Source: Candidatus Sodaliphilus limicaballi (lineage in GTDB: Bacteria > Bacteroidota > Bacteroidia > Bacteroidales > Muribaculaceae). Taken from it: a stretch of 12,161 nt of DNA. The translations under genes and the position numbers were made by a program. The notes under the pieces were generated by a model. That model ran no database searches. It was not told where the DNA came from and was given only the letters and a program-made list of their open reading frames with translations. Numbering within the stretch: position 1 is the first letter of the stretch; the number at the start of each line of letters is the position of its first letter. Location of the stretch: assembly GCA_018065815.1 (NCBI GenBank), contig JAGHSP010000269.1, forward strand, positions 1 to 12,161, in the 5' to 3' direction. Below are positions 1 to 7,955 of this stretch, piece after piece.

Positions 1-2
1 GA

Positions 3-476
3 CTATATGAGGTCATGCGGCTCAAGAATGTAGCCAACACTTTCACCTTCAGTCTTGTGAGTAAAAGTCCACATCGTAGCATCTAAGTCTGTGTTGGCTG
101 ATGTGCCTTTCTCAAAATTGGGCATTGCGGTCCATGTTATTTTGTAGCGCTCGGTAAGCAGGCTCTTGATGTTGTCATAGAATCTGTTCATGCCATTGTA
201 ATAAACACTTACTTTGAGGAGACCGTAACTTGGATGGACATAGGCAGTACATTCGACATTCTTGTCCTTAATTTCAAAGAAGTACTCATTATCCTTCTTA
301 TGGTTGTATGTCCACCCTAATTTTCCCATTTTTTCACGTACTTGTTCTCCATTAGAACCCCATTCGTTATATGTTTCATAAAACTTAAATTCAGCGGGGT
401 CGTCGTCTTTGCTGCAAGAATTAAATGCCATCACTGCGATGAGCATTAAAGCGATAAACAATAGTTTCTTAATCAT
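3..476 (-). CDS. Small surface lipoprotein, function unknown
   Basis: This 157-residue protein begins with a classical lipoprotein signal: Lys3-Lys4, a hydrophobic core (residues 5-17), then a lipobox Phe-Asn-Ser-Cys with the lipidated cysteine at residue 21. The residues straight after it (Ser-Lys-Asp-Asp-Asp) fit the Bacteroidota lipoprotein export signal, so the protein probably sits on the outer face of the outer membrane. The mature part (about 137 residues) is rich in Tyr, Trp, Asn and charged residues and suggests a small beta-rich domain; no catalytic motif was recognised. The stop (TAG) lies at the very edge of the window, so the gene is complete. It has its own consensus promoter and a leader of about 65 bases, and is separated from the upstream same-strand gene by a strong terminator, so it is probably monocistronic or first in an operon. 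Function is unknown. Confidence 0.85.
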   Translation of the reverse strand: MIKKLLFIALMLIAVMAFNSCSKDDDPAEFKFYETYNEWGSNGEQVREKMGKLGWTYNHKKDNEYFFEIKDKNVECTAYVHPSYGLLKVSVYYNGMNRFYDNIKSLLTERYKITWTAMPNFEKGTSANTDLDATMWTFTHKTEGESVGYILEPHDLI

Positions 477-549
477 AGTTTTGAGTAATTATGTAAAACT
501 GATAGTTAAATTATTACAATGCCTAAACATCAATAAGTTGTTACAGATA

Positions 550-580
550 CAAAATTACTAAAAATTCATTAACAACCAAA
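550..580 (-). promoter_or_regulatory. Bacteroidota-type promoter for the small lipoprotein gene
   Basis: On the minus strand a -33 TTTG (577-580) is followed by 19 bases and a -7 box TAATTTTG (550-557), which matches the TAnnTTTG consensus exactly. Transcription would begin near 543 and leave a leader of about 65 bases before the ATG at 476. Confidence 0.75.
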
Positions 581-659
581 ATCAATCGGCCGAAATCTTA
601 TGCTTTCTTATCCTATTTTGCAACAGAAAGATGCTAATATATTTACATTCTAGAAAACG

Positions 660-694
660 CACCCCGAAGCCTGGGGTTACTGGGCTTCGGGGTG
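660..694 (-). terminator. Strong hairpin terminator after the secreted hydrolase gene
   Basis: A perfect 12-bp stem, CACCCCGAAGCC (660-671) with GGCTTCGGGGTG (683-694), encloses an 11-base loop. On the minus strand it lies about 55 bases past the stop codon of the hydrolase and is followed by CGTTTTCTAG, a short T run. It separates that gene from the small lipoprotein gene. The rest of 477-749 holds only the lipoprotein promoter and leader. Confidence 0.8.
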
Positions 695-749
695 GTGTTC
701 TTTGCTGTTTAGAGTTTCCTAGACAGCAATGGTTGTTACGGGGCGAGGA

Positions 750-3700
750 TTACGGGTTGTAGATCTTCTTGCCGTTGCGTATCACGATGCCGCGTGTGCT
801 GGGAGCAACCTCTTGACCCATCATGTTGTAGGTCTTGCCGTTGCCTTTCACTACTGTGATGTCGTTGATTGCTGTCTCTGGCTCTTTCTCGGCCATAGCG
901 CTAACCTCATGGGTTGCAGCATCAAACATAAAGGTCACTTTGTAAGAAGCGGTCTCGTCCACTGTGAGCTCGGCGTTGCCGTTTTCATTGCTTGCGTTGG
1001 GGTCGCCATAGCATGTGTCCCAACTGTGGTCAACAGTCACCTTGTACTCATATACGGTGCCTGCAACGAGTTGGCAGCCACTCACTACGAGTGTGAAGTT
1101 GCGGCCGTCCTCCGACTTCATGTCGTTGACTGTAGCAGTAGGATCCCATGTGTAGCCATTGGCGATAGCGGCCACGCCGGCTACGGTGTAAGGGCCAGGA
1201 TAGATGGGGGCAGGACCTCCAACGAGTTCAGCGTCGGCACTCAATGCATGTGTTGCAGCGTTGAAGTGGAAAGTGACGTTGTATGTGCCGCTCTCGTTAA
1301 CCTTAAGCTCGGCATTACCATCGATATTGCTTGCGTTGGGATCGCCGTAGCACACTGTCCAAGCATGGTCGGCAGCTACCTTCCACTGGTAAGATGTGCC
1401 AGCGTTGAGGCTGCAGTTCTCAACCTTGAGGGTGTAGTTGAGGCCATCCTCTGATGTCATGTCGTTGACTGTTGCCGCCGGATCCCAAGAGATGCCGTTG
1501 GCAATAGCAGCCACGCCGGCAACGGTGTAAGGACCGGGGTAAGTCTCGCCGGGAACGGCTGCAAACTCAACATTGTCAATGGCGAGAGCCATAGCGCCGT
1601 TAGCCGCGTCACCGCTTGCCACGCTGATGTTCCAAGCCAGGTAGTAGTCGCTGTTGTGAGTAACCACACCTGGGAGGTTACCAGTCACATGAGTAGTCAC
1701 GCCGGGAGCGTCGGCATAGCCTGCAGTAGATGCATCGGCATCATAGTGAGTGTGGAATGCCTCGCCTGCCGACTTCCACTGCTGTCCGTCAAGCGAGTAG
1801 TAGAGCTGGACGTCGAAGCCTGCGGGATTGTTGCCTGTGCGGTATTTCTCGATATCATAGGCCACTGTAGCGTCCTTGAGGTTGAGCACACCATCGTTGC
1901 GCATGTGTACATACACGTTAACGCAGCGTGTACCGCCTGCCACGCCGGTAGAGATACCACCAACGGCACGGTCACTGGCGTCGCTTGTGGCGCCAAAGTT
2001 CCAAGTACCGTTCTTGGCGTTAGAGGCAAGTGATGTGCCGCCGCTGTACATGGTTTCGGTCTGGGCCTCATAGAACTTGCCTACTGTGCGGGGAGCAGTT
2101 GTGGGATGGTCGATGCGCCAGCCTGCGGGCAGTGTAGCAGCGCCGTCGGTAGCCATTGTGTTGAAGTTCTGAGAAACGGTATTGTCCTCGCCTATTACAA
2201 CAGCCTCGGTCTCGGTGTCGATCACAACAGGATCGGCAACCACTACAGTCGCTGTGCTGTTGAAGATGCCGTCCACAGCATTTACTGTGAACGTGCCCTT
2301 AGTGCCGTCGCTAGTAAATGTGAACTTATCGTCAAGCGTACCACCGCCGCTCAATGTAACCGTAGTTGACTCGGGAATGGCGACTTCGTTGCCAAACTGG
2401 TCGCGTGCAACCACTGCATAGTTAACCTTGCCTGCAGTGTGGTCAACATAGTTCACAAAGCCGTTCATCGCCTGCGAAGCGTAGGTGCGCATTGACTGTG
2501 CATCGCTAGCGCTCACGCCAGAGGGGGCATAGGTGATGGTTGAAGCGTCTTCACCATAGATGAGCTGATATTCCATACATGCAGCCATGTAAGTGGCCTT
2601 GAGGGTAGGATGACGGTCGTCGAGGAACCAAGTCTCGGTGCCCGACGCGCCTTCCTTGTTATATACATTTTGGTAAGCAACTGCTACGGGACACAGGGTC
2701 ACGCCCAGTTCGCGCGCTACATCGCGGTAGTTGGCAAGAAGCTGACGGTTATACTCAGTGTAGTTGCTCCAGTCGCCGCTGTAAGCCCAGTTAACGGGGA
2801 CGATAATCACAGCGTTGGGGTTGGGACAATTAGCACGGATGTACTCTACCCACTTCTTCACGTTGGCACGGAATGTCTCGATGCCTGTGCGTGGCAGTGA
2901 ACTCTGCTCTTGCAGGATGATGTGTGACCATGCTTCAGAGCGAACCATCATCTTAGCACCGGGAGTACCCTCGCTTGTGAGTCCTTCGCCTTCGTTCCAG
3001 TGAGTACTCAGAGGCTGGCCCAGCAGTGTGTGCTTGGTCCAGTTGGCCTTCTTGCCCATAGCTTTGGTCAAGTTGTTGAATACGACATCCTGGTCGTTGT
3101 AGTAGATAAGGCTGTTGTTGAGTGACAGCACCTTAACTTCGTCGGGGACTTGCTTAACAAGCACAACATTCTGAGGCATAACGTCGAGCGACTGGATTGT
3201 AGATTCCTTAGCCACCAATGTGTAGTTACCTGTTGCGATGTCAAATGTCACGTCGTAGGTTCCGGGAGCAACAGCAACCGTGCCCTTAGCACCCTTGACG
3301 AGAGTACCTGTGGGAGCAGCTTCGGTAGCATCGGCCTCAAGACCCCATGCACCTGCCATACCTAGTTTCTGGCAAATGAGCCAGTGGCTAAGGCCGTCGC
3401 TGCCAGCGGGGAAGCTGAGCTGTCCTGCAAACAACGTCTCGCTGCCGTCCACAAGGTTGAGAGCGCCATCGGGATTCATATAGTTCCACGCATTGTTGTC
3501 GCCTATCACATAAACTTTATCGAGGCCTGTGGCATCGTCATCGCTTGTGAAGAGTAGTGTTGCGCCATCGGCATTGATAGTGAGAGTGATCTCCTTGCAA
3601 GTGTATGAATTAACGCCGCAAGTGATGTTGGTGCTTGTGCCTGCCACGAGAGCATAGGGCTCATCCATCAACATGTTGTCACCATTGCCGCCATAGTTGC

Positions 3701-3881
3701 AAGCGTTTGACCAGCTTGAGTCGGCTACCTTAAACTGGCCCGAAACAATCTTGTCATACAGACGGTAAACGCCGTTGCCCTCGTCACTGAATTCCCATGC
3801 TGCGGGAGCTCCCCAGCTGTTAACCTCTCCGCGCAGATAGATACCTGAACTAACGAATGGGGGACGGTCGTCGCCCTTCAC
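750..3881 (-). CDS. Secreted modular SGNH/GDSL-like hydrolase, apparently 5'-truncated
   Basis: 1043 residues. Order of parts: a SusE/SusF-like beta domain (about 12-115, with the typical start Gly-Ile-Tyr-Leu-Arg-Gly-Glu-Val-Asn-Ser-Trp-Gly); a second similar domain (about 122-225); an SGNH-hydrolase-like domain (about 248-445, close to the DUF4886 type) with candidate nucleophile Ser257 in Asn-Asn-Ser-Leu, an Ile-Leu-Gln-Glu-Gln-Ser block (322-327), and an Asp-Asp-Arg-His-Pro block (421-425) supplying the catalytic Asp/His; an Ig-like stretch (about 483-548); a beta-sandwich (about 565-773); two near-identical tandem domains (781-893 and 894-about 1000); and a C-terminal tail (about 1003-1043) like the type IX sorting or anchoring tails of Bacteroidota. 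It is probably a surface or secreted esterase/deacetylase on glycans, but the substrate is unknown. The frame opens only at GTG 3881; an in-frame TGA lies at 3912-3914, and no signal peptide or promoter is visible. All other features say secreted, so the 5' end looks lost. Confidence 0.8.
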   Translation of the reverse strand: MKGDDRPPFVSSGIYLRGEVNSWGAPAAWEFSDEGNGVYRLYDKIVSGQFKVADSSWSNACNYGGNGDNMLMDEPYALVAGTSTNITCGVNSYTCKEITLTINADGATLLFTSDDDATGLDKVYVIGDNNAWNYMNPDGALNLVDGSETLFAGQLSFPAGSDGLSHWLICQKLGMAGAWGLEADATEAAPTGTLVKGAKGTVAVAPGTYDVTFDIATGNYTLVAKESTIQSLDVMPQNVVLVKQVPDEVKVLSLNNSLIYYNDQDVVFNNLTKAMGKKANWTKHTLLGQPLSTHWNEGEGLTSEGTPGAKMMVRSEAWSHIILQEQSSLPRTGIETFRANVKKWVEYIRANCPNPNAVIIVPVNWAYSGDWSNYTEYNRQLLANYRDVARELGVTLCPVAVAYQNVYNKEGASGTETWFLDDRHPTLKATYMAACMEYQLIYGEDASTITYAPSGVSASDAQSMRTYASQAMNGFVNYVDHTAGKVNYAVVARDQFGNEVAIPESTTVTLSGGGTLDDKFTFTSDGTKGTFTVNAVDGIFNSTATVVVADPVVIDTETEAVVIGEDNTVSQNFNTMATDGAATLPAGWRIDHPTTAPRTVGKFYEAQTETMYSGGTSLASNAKNGTWNFGATSDASDRAVGGISTGVAGGTRCVNVYVHMRNDGVLNLKDATVAYDIEKYRTGNNPAGFDVQLYYSLDGQQWKSAGEAFHTHYDADASTAGYADAPGVTTHVTGNLPGVVTHNSDYYLAWNISVASGDAANGAMALAIDNVEFAAVPGETYPGPYTVAGVAAIANGISWDPAATVNDMTSEDGLNYTLKVENCSLNAGTSYQWKVAADHAWTVCYGDPNASNIDGNAELKVNESGTYNVTFHFNAATHALSADAELVGGPAPIYPGPYTVAGVAAIANGYTWDPTATVNDMKSEDGRNFTLVVSGCQLVAGTVYEYKVTVDHSWDTCYGDPNASNENGNAELTVDETASYKVTFMFDAATHEVSAMAEKEPETAINDITVVKGNGKTYNMMGQEVAPSTRGIVIRNGKKIYNP
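882..1541 (-). repeat. Tandem pair of ~113-residue domains inside the hydrolase
   Basis: Two copies with a period of 113 codons (339 bases): residues 781-893 and 894-about 1000. Both begin Tyr-Pro-Gly-Pro-Tyr-Thr-Val-Ala-Gly-Val-Ala-Ala-Ile-Ala-Asn-Gly, and both carry Cys-Tyr-Gly-Asp-Pro-Asn-Ala-Ser-Asn and a shared Val-Asn-Asp-Met-x-Ser-Glu-Asp-Gly stretch. They resemble SusE/SusF-like carbohydrate-binding modules. High identity suggests a recent internal duplication and a site where copy number could change by recombination. Confidence 0.85.
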
Positions 3882-3883
3882 TT

Positions 3884-3955
3884 CGCCAAAGGTTGCAGTG
3901 GCTGAACGAGTTCATCCGTGCCAAACATGAGCAGAATCAGAAACGTCGCAAGTAA
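3884..3955 (+). pseudogene. Probable 3' end of a truncated plus-strand gene
   Basis: The plus strand reads Gln-Arg-Leu-Gln-Trp-Leu-Asn-Glu-Phe-Ile-Arg-Ala-Lys-His-Glu-Gln-Asn-Gln-Lys-Arg then Arg-Lys and TAA (3953-3955). Codon choice is typical of coding DNA, the basic end is common for cytosolic or nucleic-acid-binding proteins, and a hairpin terminator starts 26 bases later. The frame is closed upstream by TAA at 3851-3853, inside the minus-strand hydrolase, so at most a few dozen codons remain. The simplest reading is a gene cut by a rearrangement whose breakpoint lies about 3850-3895. The minus strand of the same stretch has an out-of-frame hydrophobic run (Leu-Leu-Ala-Thr-Phe-Leu-Ile-Leu-Leu-Met-Phe) that could mimic a signal peptide but lacks a usable start codon. 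The parent protein was not recognised. Confidence 0.5.
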
Positions 3956-3981
3956 TACGCTTGCATTCCTAAATTAAAAAT

Positions 3982-4014
3982 GGCGTACCATCCGTTGTGG
4001 GTGATACGCCTTTT
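3982..4014 (+). terminator. Rho-independent terminator, probably bidirectional
   Basis: GGCGTA-C-CATCC (3982-3993) pairs with GGGTG-A-TACGCC (3999-4010), with one mismatch and one G-T pair, around a 5-base loop. It is followed by TTTT on the plus strand and preceded by AAATTAAAAA, which gives a T-rich run on the minus strand. It closes the plus-strand gene tail ending at 3955 and could also stop minus-strand read-through from the NTPase gene. Confidence 0.75.
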
Positions 4015-4026
4015 GGGTTAACCAAG
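4011..4026. repeat. Left copy of a 16-base direct repeat bracketing the defence module
   Basis: TTTTGGGTTAACCAAG matches TTTTTGGTTAACCAAA at 10218-10233 at 14 of 16 positions. The core GGTTAACC is palindromic. It sits at the end of the terminator that follows the plus-strand gene tail, which is a common kind of place for insertion of foreign DNA. It may be a remnant of an insertion site or only an AT-rich coincidence. Confidence 0.3.
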
Positions 4027-4541
4027 AGAGTTCCCGAAGATTGTACGTTGTTATACAACCACGTATAATAATGGAACCTCTCATAAGAGCAACATTATAT
4101 AATGACATACTCCCAATATCAAGGTTGATAATCGTTTTCTTGTCGTTATATGACATACATCAGAGGACGAGCCGCATTGTTTCGCCAGAGTTGCTTTTCG
4201 AAAACTGAATGATCTTTGTGGAGCTTCCTATGCTCCACGGTTATCGTTAATAATAATGTGCTACTGCATAGTATCATAGTTAATACGACAGAGAGGTACA
4301 ATCTCTCGCTATCTACAATGGGGAAGCTGCCGACATGTCATTGCAACCTTTCTGAAAATCAATCCCGCCTACATCATCAAAGTGTGCATAACTTTGAATG
4401 AAAGCGCCTCCAAGGGTTCTTTCTTTAGGAATGCGCCTCTTTTGCAACGTCACCAAGCGACTACCCTCATATGGGCATTATGAGATCGCCTTGAGAGCTT
4501 TCTTCGTTGGTATTTGCTTTTGGAATAATAGTTTGTTTAAA
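4027..4541. other. Intergenic region without a supported gene
   Basis: About 515 bases between the left direct repeat and the end of the KAP NTPase gene. Short open frames here (61-64 codons on the plus strand, 60 on the minus) show no recognisable protein character. There are small inverted repeats: GTGGAGC/GCTCCAC (4218-4238, perfect 7-bp stem), CTCATA/TATGAG (4466-4484), and TAGTTT/AAACTA (4529-4544), the last overlapping the NTPase stop codon. None is followed by a T run long enough to be a confident terminator. GCGCCTC occurs twice about 27 bases apart. No TTTG/TAnnTTTG promoter was found on either strand. Confidence 0.5.
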
Positions 4542-7500
4542 CTATGTCTCCTTAATTTCTTCAAGTCGTTGAGTGATTTCTTCTCTACTTGACTGGTTAA
4601 TGATACTTTCTTCTATTGATTCGATGGTAGAATTGATAAGTTTGCGGTCTGTAGCGTTACAATATCGCAAGGTCTTGATCAATTCAATAGCCTCTGCCTC
4701 CTGATGACCAGTCAACTTGTTAACTATGATGCGAATAAGAGCATGAATTCCAGATTTAGTACCACATCGACCAATAATACTAAGTACCGTTTGATTATCT
4801 TTATAGTCCTCAATATGCTGTTCGAAAGTCCGAACGGCTTTGTCGCGTATAATTGGAAGTTTTTCTAAATCTAATAAATCAAGAGCACTTAAGCATTCTG
4901 TTAATACATTGTTGATAGTTTCTGATTCCGACTCTGTTTTAAGGAACTGAGCCAAATTTTCATTACCTTTTTCAATAACGGCATTGAGTATTTCTTCTAT
5001 TCGTGCCTTGATCCATCCACTATCTTCTATGCGAGGTTTTGACGTGGCTGGGTTATTGAAACAATAGTGCAGCACGCGAAGATACGGGTCACTCAATGTT
5101 GAGTAATCAGCAATGGAAGCAACATACTTTTCAACAGGACAACCACTTTCTGTTAATTCCCGAAGGGTTGAAATCGTTTTCTTACCTACGAGCTCGTTGG
5201 TAAGAAGGAATGTCATCAACTGTTCCGAGAAGAAAAGATCTGCGGTGTAGAGTTTTCCTGACTCCCTGAGAAGAGTTATAAATTGATCAAGGCATTCCTC
5301 TTTGTCTGCAAAGGCCTTATAAAGTGACTTTTTCTCTGAACGGCCATACCTGTCGCTTACAGATACCATTTTCTGTAATTTGCCAATGAAGCCCGAAATG
5401 CTGTCTGATGACGACAAGGTTGCAGAAGGACAAGCAGCAATTGTCATGTTCACATCTGTCAAAACTTGAATAAGCAATCCGTTTTGAGAATCATCTCCTG
5501 AATAATCAGGCATGACTTCTGTAACCTTCCTTAAATACTCATCAAGCAAATCACCCTTTTGAGGATTCGTCTGCTTACATATCTGTTGGAACTGCCAATT
5601 CGCGGTTTCTTCAAACCCGAAATCGTCAGCTTTAATTTCTGCTATAACCTTTTTTGCTAATTCATCAGAAAATAGTTCACGAGGTTCGACGTATGATTGT
5701 TCCAGTGTTTTGCGGGAACGAAGGTTATAGATACTTACGAACTGATCCTTGATTGGTTTAAGCAGCATTTGCTTGGTAAACCTTTGACAAACATTGAGGA
5801 CAGAATTAACTTTGCTTTCAGAAAGTTTTTCCTTTGTCAGGTCAAGTGACTTGATGTAACTAGAGATATTGCCTCGAAGATCAGTCAGTTTGTATCCAAA
5901 CAGAGTAACAGCCAAATCAGAGAGATCTGCAGAAAGCTTAGGCATGAGATCGCTAACGATATTGTCCCATGCATCTATTTTGTGAATAATGTTATTGAGT
6001 TGCTCATAGTCTTCCCGAGTATAAAGTTCTTCCTTGTGGAATTCTATGACAGTTCGCATATAGTTGGAGAGATCCGGAATGTAAGTGCCACGATCAACAG
6101 CTTTCTTAATACGATCACATAGGCATCGTTTGAGAAGGGCAAGCTTGGTTTCGTCAATGGTACTACCGTCACTCAGGAATATGCGTAGAGCCTGCATATC
6201 TGAAGTATAGAGTGCATCTTCTGTACCAGGAGGAAGTTCAACAAATACATTTGAATTTGATATTATCTGGTCTAAAACTTCGCGACTTTCATACAAATTT
6301 TCGAACACAGAACGTGTTTTATGAAGCAATTTTCGTATATCCAAACTCAAAGGATTCTTTTCGTCTTCAATGGTATCCCTATCATGATCGAAAAGAAGGA
6401 CTGGATTCTGAACTATAAGTTTCATATCGTCAGGATACTCCTCGCGAATAATGGCAAGCAAACATACGAGTGCCTGATACTTACCTAAAAAGTCCTGAGA
6501 GTAGTGCGTAAACTCAACTACGAGATTGTTAAGTAACTGGATTATTCTACGAGGATTGGTGGCAAACTCTCGAGAAATTACGCTTACGCTGGTTGGATTT
6601 AATTCAAGCGAGTATTTTTGATTGAGGTTTTGAGTGAAGTCGTACATCTCGTCATTCTGATATGACTTAATCCAGATAGACACGTTGAAGAACTTTCGAA
6701 GAAATTCATCTGCATCGTGAGAAGAACGCTTGTTTGTGTCAACTATATGCTTGCGTAAAGCATCAACATCAACAGGAACGATAAAGATTACATCCTGACT
6801 ATCGCCAAGGAAACTTTTTATATCGCTGAGAAGTGAATATGTGACATCAGGCTGGCAACGGTCAATGTTATCGATGATAATGATGAGCTTTGATAACTCT
6901 TTATTGTATCGTCCTTTAGTAACCCAATGCAGTTTTTGCTGAAGCCAGTTGTGACGCTTCATCGCCTTATTAAGCATATCGTGATAACAGTCCTCGAACT
7001 GTTCAGGTGCAAAAAGGAGTGGTTTGTTGATGCTGACTTTGAGGTTGTCGAATATCCATGTATATAGCGAAAACCCCAAAGCAACAAGCGCAACTCCTGA
7101 AGGTATAGCAGTCTTCCATCCCGCAATGATGCCTAAAAGAACAAGGATTATTATGGCAAATATTGAATATGCGACGGCAAGAACGACTCTCTTTCCATTT
7201 ATGTTAGTCTTGATTTCTGTTTCATCCGTCTCGGAACTGTAGAACCGCTGCATCAATTCATTCTCTTCAAATCCTAATGCTCTTTTGAGTTCGAAAAGGA
7301 ACATTCTTCGGAATGAATCGCCTGCGTATTTCCACGCATCATAAGTCACGAACTTAACATTCTTTCTATTGAGTTCTGCTTGTGCTTCCAGTCTCTTTTG
7401 GGCAGTCTTAACAATAGAAGACTTTCCGCTTCCCCATTCTCCGAACAAACCTATAGTAAACGTCCTATCGGTAGGAGCAGAGAAGATACAACGCTCCAAT

Positions 7501-7613
7501 GCATCAACATAAGTTGACGTATTAAGAAGGTCGTTTCCTGTTTCATTTTCAGTCCGTTGCAGGAGGGTTATCTCTTCATCAGGAATAAAGATTATATTGC
7601 TATCTTGTTCCAT
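4542..7613 (-). CDS. Membrane-anchored KAP-family P-loop NTPase
   Basis: 1023 residues from the ATG at 7613; an in-frame ATG at 7658 would add 15 residues, but the usual KAP start (Phe-Ile-Pro-Asp-Glu-Glu-Ile) lies just after the internal Met, so 7613 is preferred. In numbering from 7658: Walker A Gly-Glu-Trp-Gly-Ser-Gly-Lys-Ser-Ser (73-81); the KAP block Tyr-Asp-Ala-Trp-Lys-Tyr (106-111); two transmembrane helices (about 157-180 and 184-203) inserted between Walker A and Walker B, which is the family hallmark; Walker B Leu-Ile-Ile-Ile-Ile-Asp-Asn-Ile-Asp (258-266), then Arg-Cys. The remaining ~600 residues look alpha-helical and HEAT-like, a likely sensor or partner-binding part. KAP NTPases include PifA of F plasmid, which blocks phage T7. 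It lies downstream of the ATPase/RloB pair on the same strand, with no promoter of its own seen, so cotranscription is plausible. The coding sequence is AT-rich compared with 750-3881. Confidence 0.9.
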   Translation of the reverse strand: MEQDSNIIFIPDEEITLLQRTENETGNDLLNTSTYVDALERCIFSAPTDRTFTIGLFGEWGSGKSSIVKTAQKRLEAQAELNRKNVKFVTYDAWKYAGDSFRRMFLFELKRALGFEENELMQRFYSSETDETEIKTNINGKRVVLAVAYSIFAIIILVLLGIIAGWKTAIPSGVALVALGFSLYTWIFDNLKVSINKPLLFAPEQFEDCYHDMLNKAMKRHNWLQQKLHWVTKGRYNKELSKLIIIIDNIDRCQPDVTYSLLSDIKSFLGDSQDVIFIVPVDVDALRKHIVDTNKRSSHDADEFLRKFFNVSIWIKSYQNDEMYDFTQNLNQKYSLELNPTSVSVISREFATNPRRIIQLLNNLVVEFTHYSQDFLGKYQALVCLLAIIREEYPDDMKLIVQNPVLLFDHDRDTIEDEKNPLSLDIRKLLHKTRSVFENLYESREVLDQIISNSNVFVELPPGTEDALYTSDMQALRIFLSDGSTIDETKLALLKRCLCDRIKKAVDRGTYIPDLSNYMRTVIEFHKEELYTREDYEQLNNIIHKIDAWDNIVSDLMPKLSADLSDLAVTLFGYKLTDLRGNISSYIKSLDLTKEKLSESKVNSVLNVCQRFTKQMLLKPIKDQFVSIYNLRSRKTLEQSYVEPRELFSDELAKKVIAEIKADDFGFEETANWQFQQICKQTNPQKGDLLDEYLRKVTEVMPDYSGDDSQNGLLIQVLTDVNMTIAACPSATLSSSDSISGFIGKLQKMVSVSDRYGRSEKKSLYKAFADKEECLDQFITLLRESGKLYTADLFFSEQLMTFLLTNELVGKKTISTLRELTESGCPVEKYVASIADYSTLSDPYLRVLHYCFNNPATSKPRIEDSGWIKARIEEILNAVIEKGNENLAQFLKTESESETINNVLTECLSALDLLDLEKLPIIRDKAVRTFEQHIEDYKDNQTVLSIIGRCGTKSGIHALIRIIVNKLTGHQEAEAIELIKTLRYCNATDRKLINSTIESIEESIINQSSREEITQRLEEIKET

Positions 7614-7706
7614 GTAATATTCAATTCTATAATAGGTGGCTGTAGTATAATTGATCATCGCGGATTGGCATAGATTGTATACCTCTTACATTTCTGCTTT
7701 TGCGAT

Positions 7707-7939
7707 TCATGCCGTTTGGAGGGAGTATTCGTCTGAAGATTGAGACGTAAAGTCTTCGATTTCTTTTTTATCGTGCATATTGTCGATGAGGTATTGTAGG
7801 ATGGTTTCTTCGGACGGGAGTTGCAGGAGGTATTTGCCTACATGGATGTCTTCGAGGCCTTCGGCTGAGTACTTGACGAGGGTTTCGCCATAGTCGGTAC
7901 GGAGGAGAAATCCGCTGGGGGATTGTTTCCAGGACGCAT
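7707..7939 (-). pseudogene. Decayed small gene between RloB and the KAP NTPase
   Basis: After the RloB stop the same frame stays open to TGA at 7707-7709 and reads like real protein: Trp-Lys-Gln-Ser-Pro-Ser-Gly-Phe-Leu-Leu-Arg-Thr-Asp-Tyr-Gly-Glu-Thr-Leu-Val-Lys, then a helix-like acidic C-terminus, about 75 residues in all. This frame has no start codon at its front. An ATG at 7937-7939 is offset by one base: one added base near CCTGG would join it as Met-Arg-Pro-Trp-Lys-Gln-Ser-Pro. Codons are rich in C-ending forms (CTC, ATC, TAC, GAC), unlike the AT-rich genes on both sides, so its origin differs. It may be a frameshifted small gene, the stranded 3' end of a displaced gene, or a sequencing error. 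The family was not recognised. Confidence 0.5.
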
Positions 7940-7955
7940 GACTTCGTGCCCCCTT

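Noticed and set aside
729..2369. Long plus-strand open frames opposite the hydrolase gene, including one of 241 codons
   Set aside because: They are Cys/Val/His-rich, have no recognisable domain or promoter, and lie opposite a coding frame with clear domains and repeats.
3881..3985. Hydrophobic minus-strand run near 3918-3955 as a frameshifted signal peptide of the hydrolase
   Set aside because: It is out of frame and has no start codon before the hydrophobic run, and the opposite strand reads as a natural gene end followed by a terminator. It is kept only as an alternative to the breakpoint reading.
4195..4225. Plus-strand GATCTTTG near 4211-4218 as a -7 promoter box
   Set aside because: No TTTG lies 19-21 bases upstream and no gene follows.
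3974..4592. Short open frames of 60-64 codons (3974-4156 minus, 4216-4401 and 4398-4592 plus)
   Set aside because: No promoter, no domain and composition like random translation; one covers the terminator and another overlaps the KAP gene.
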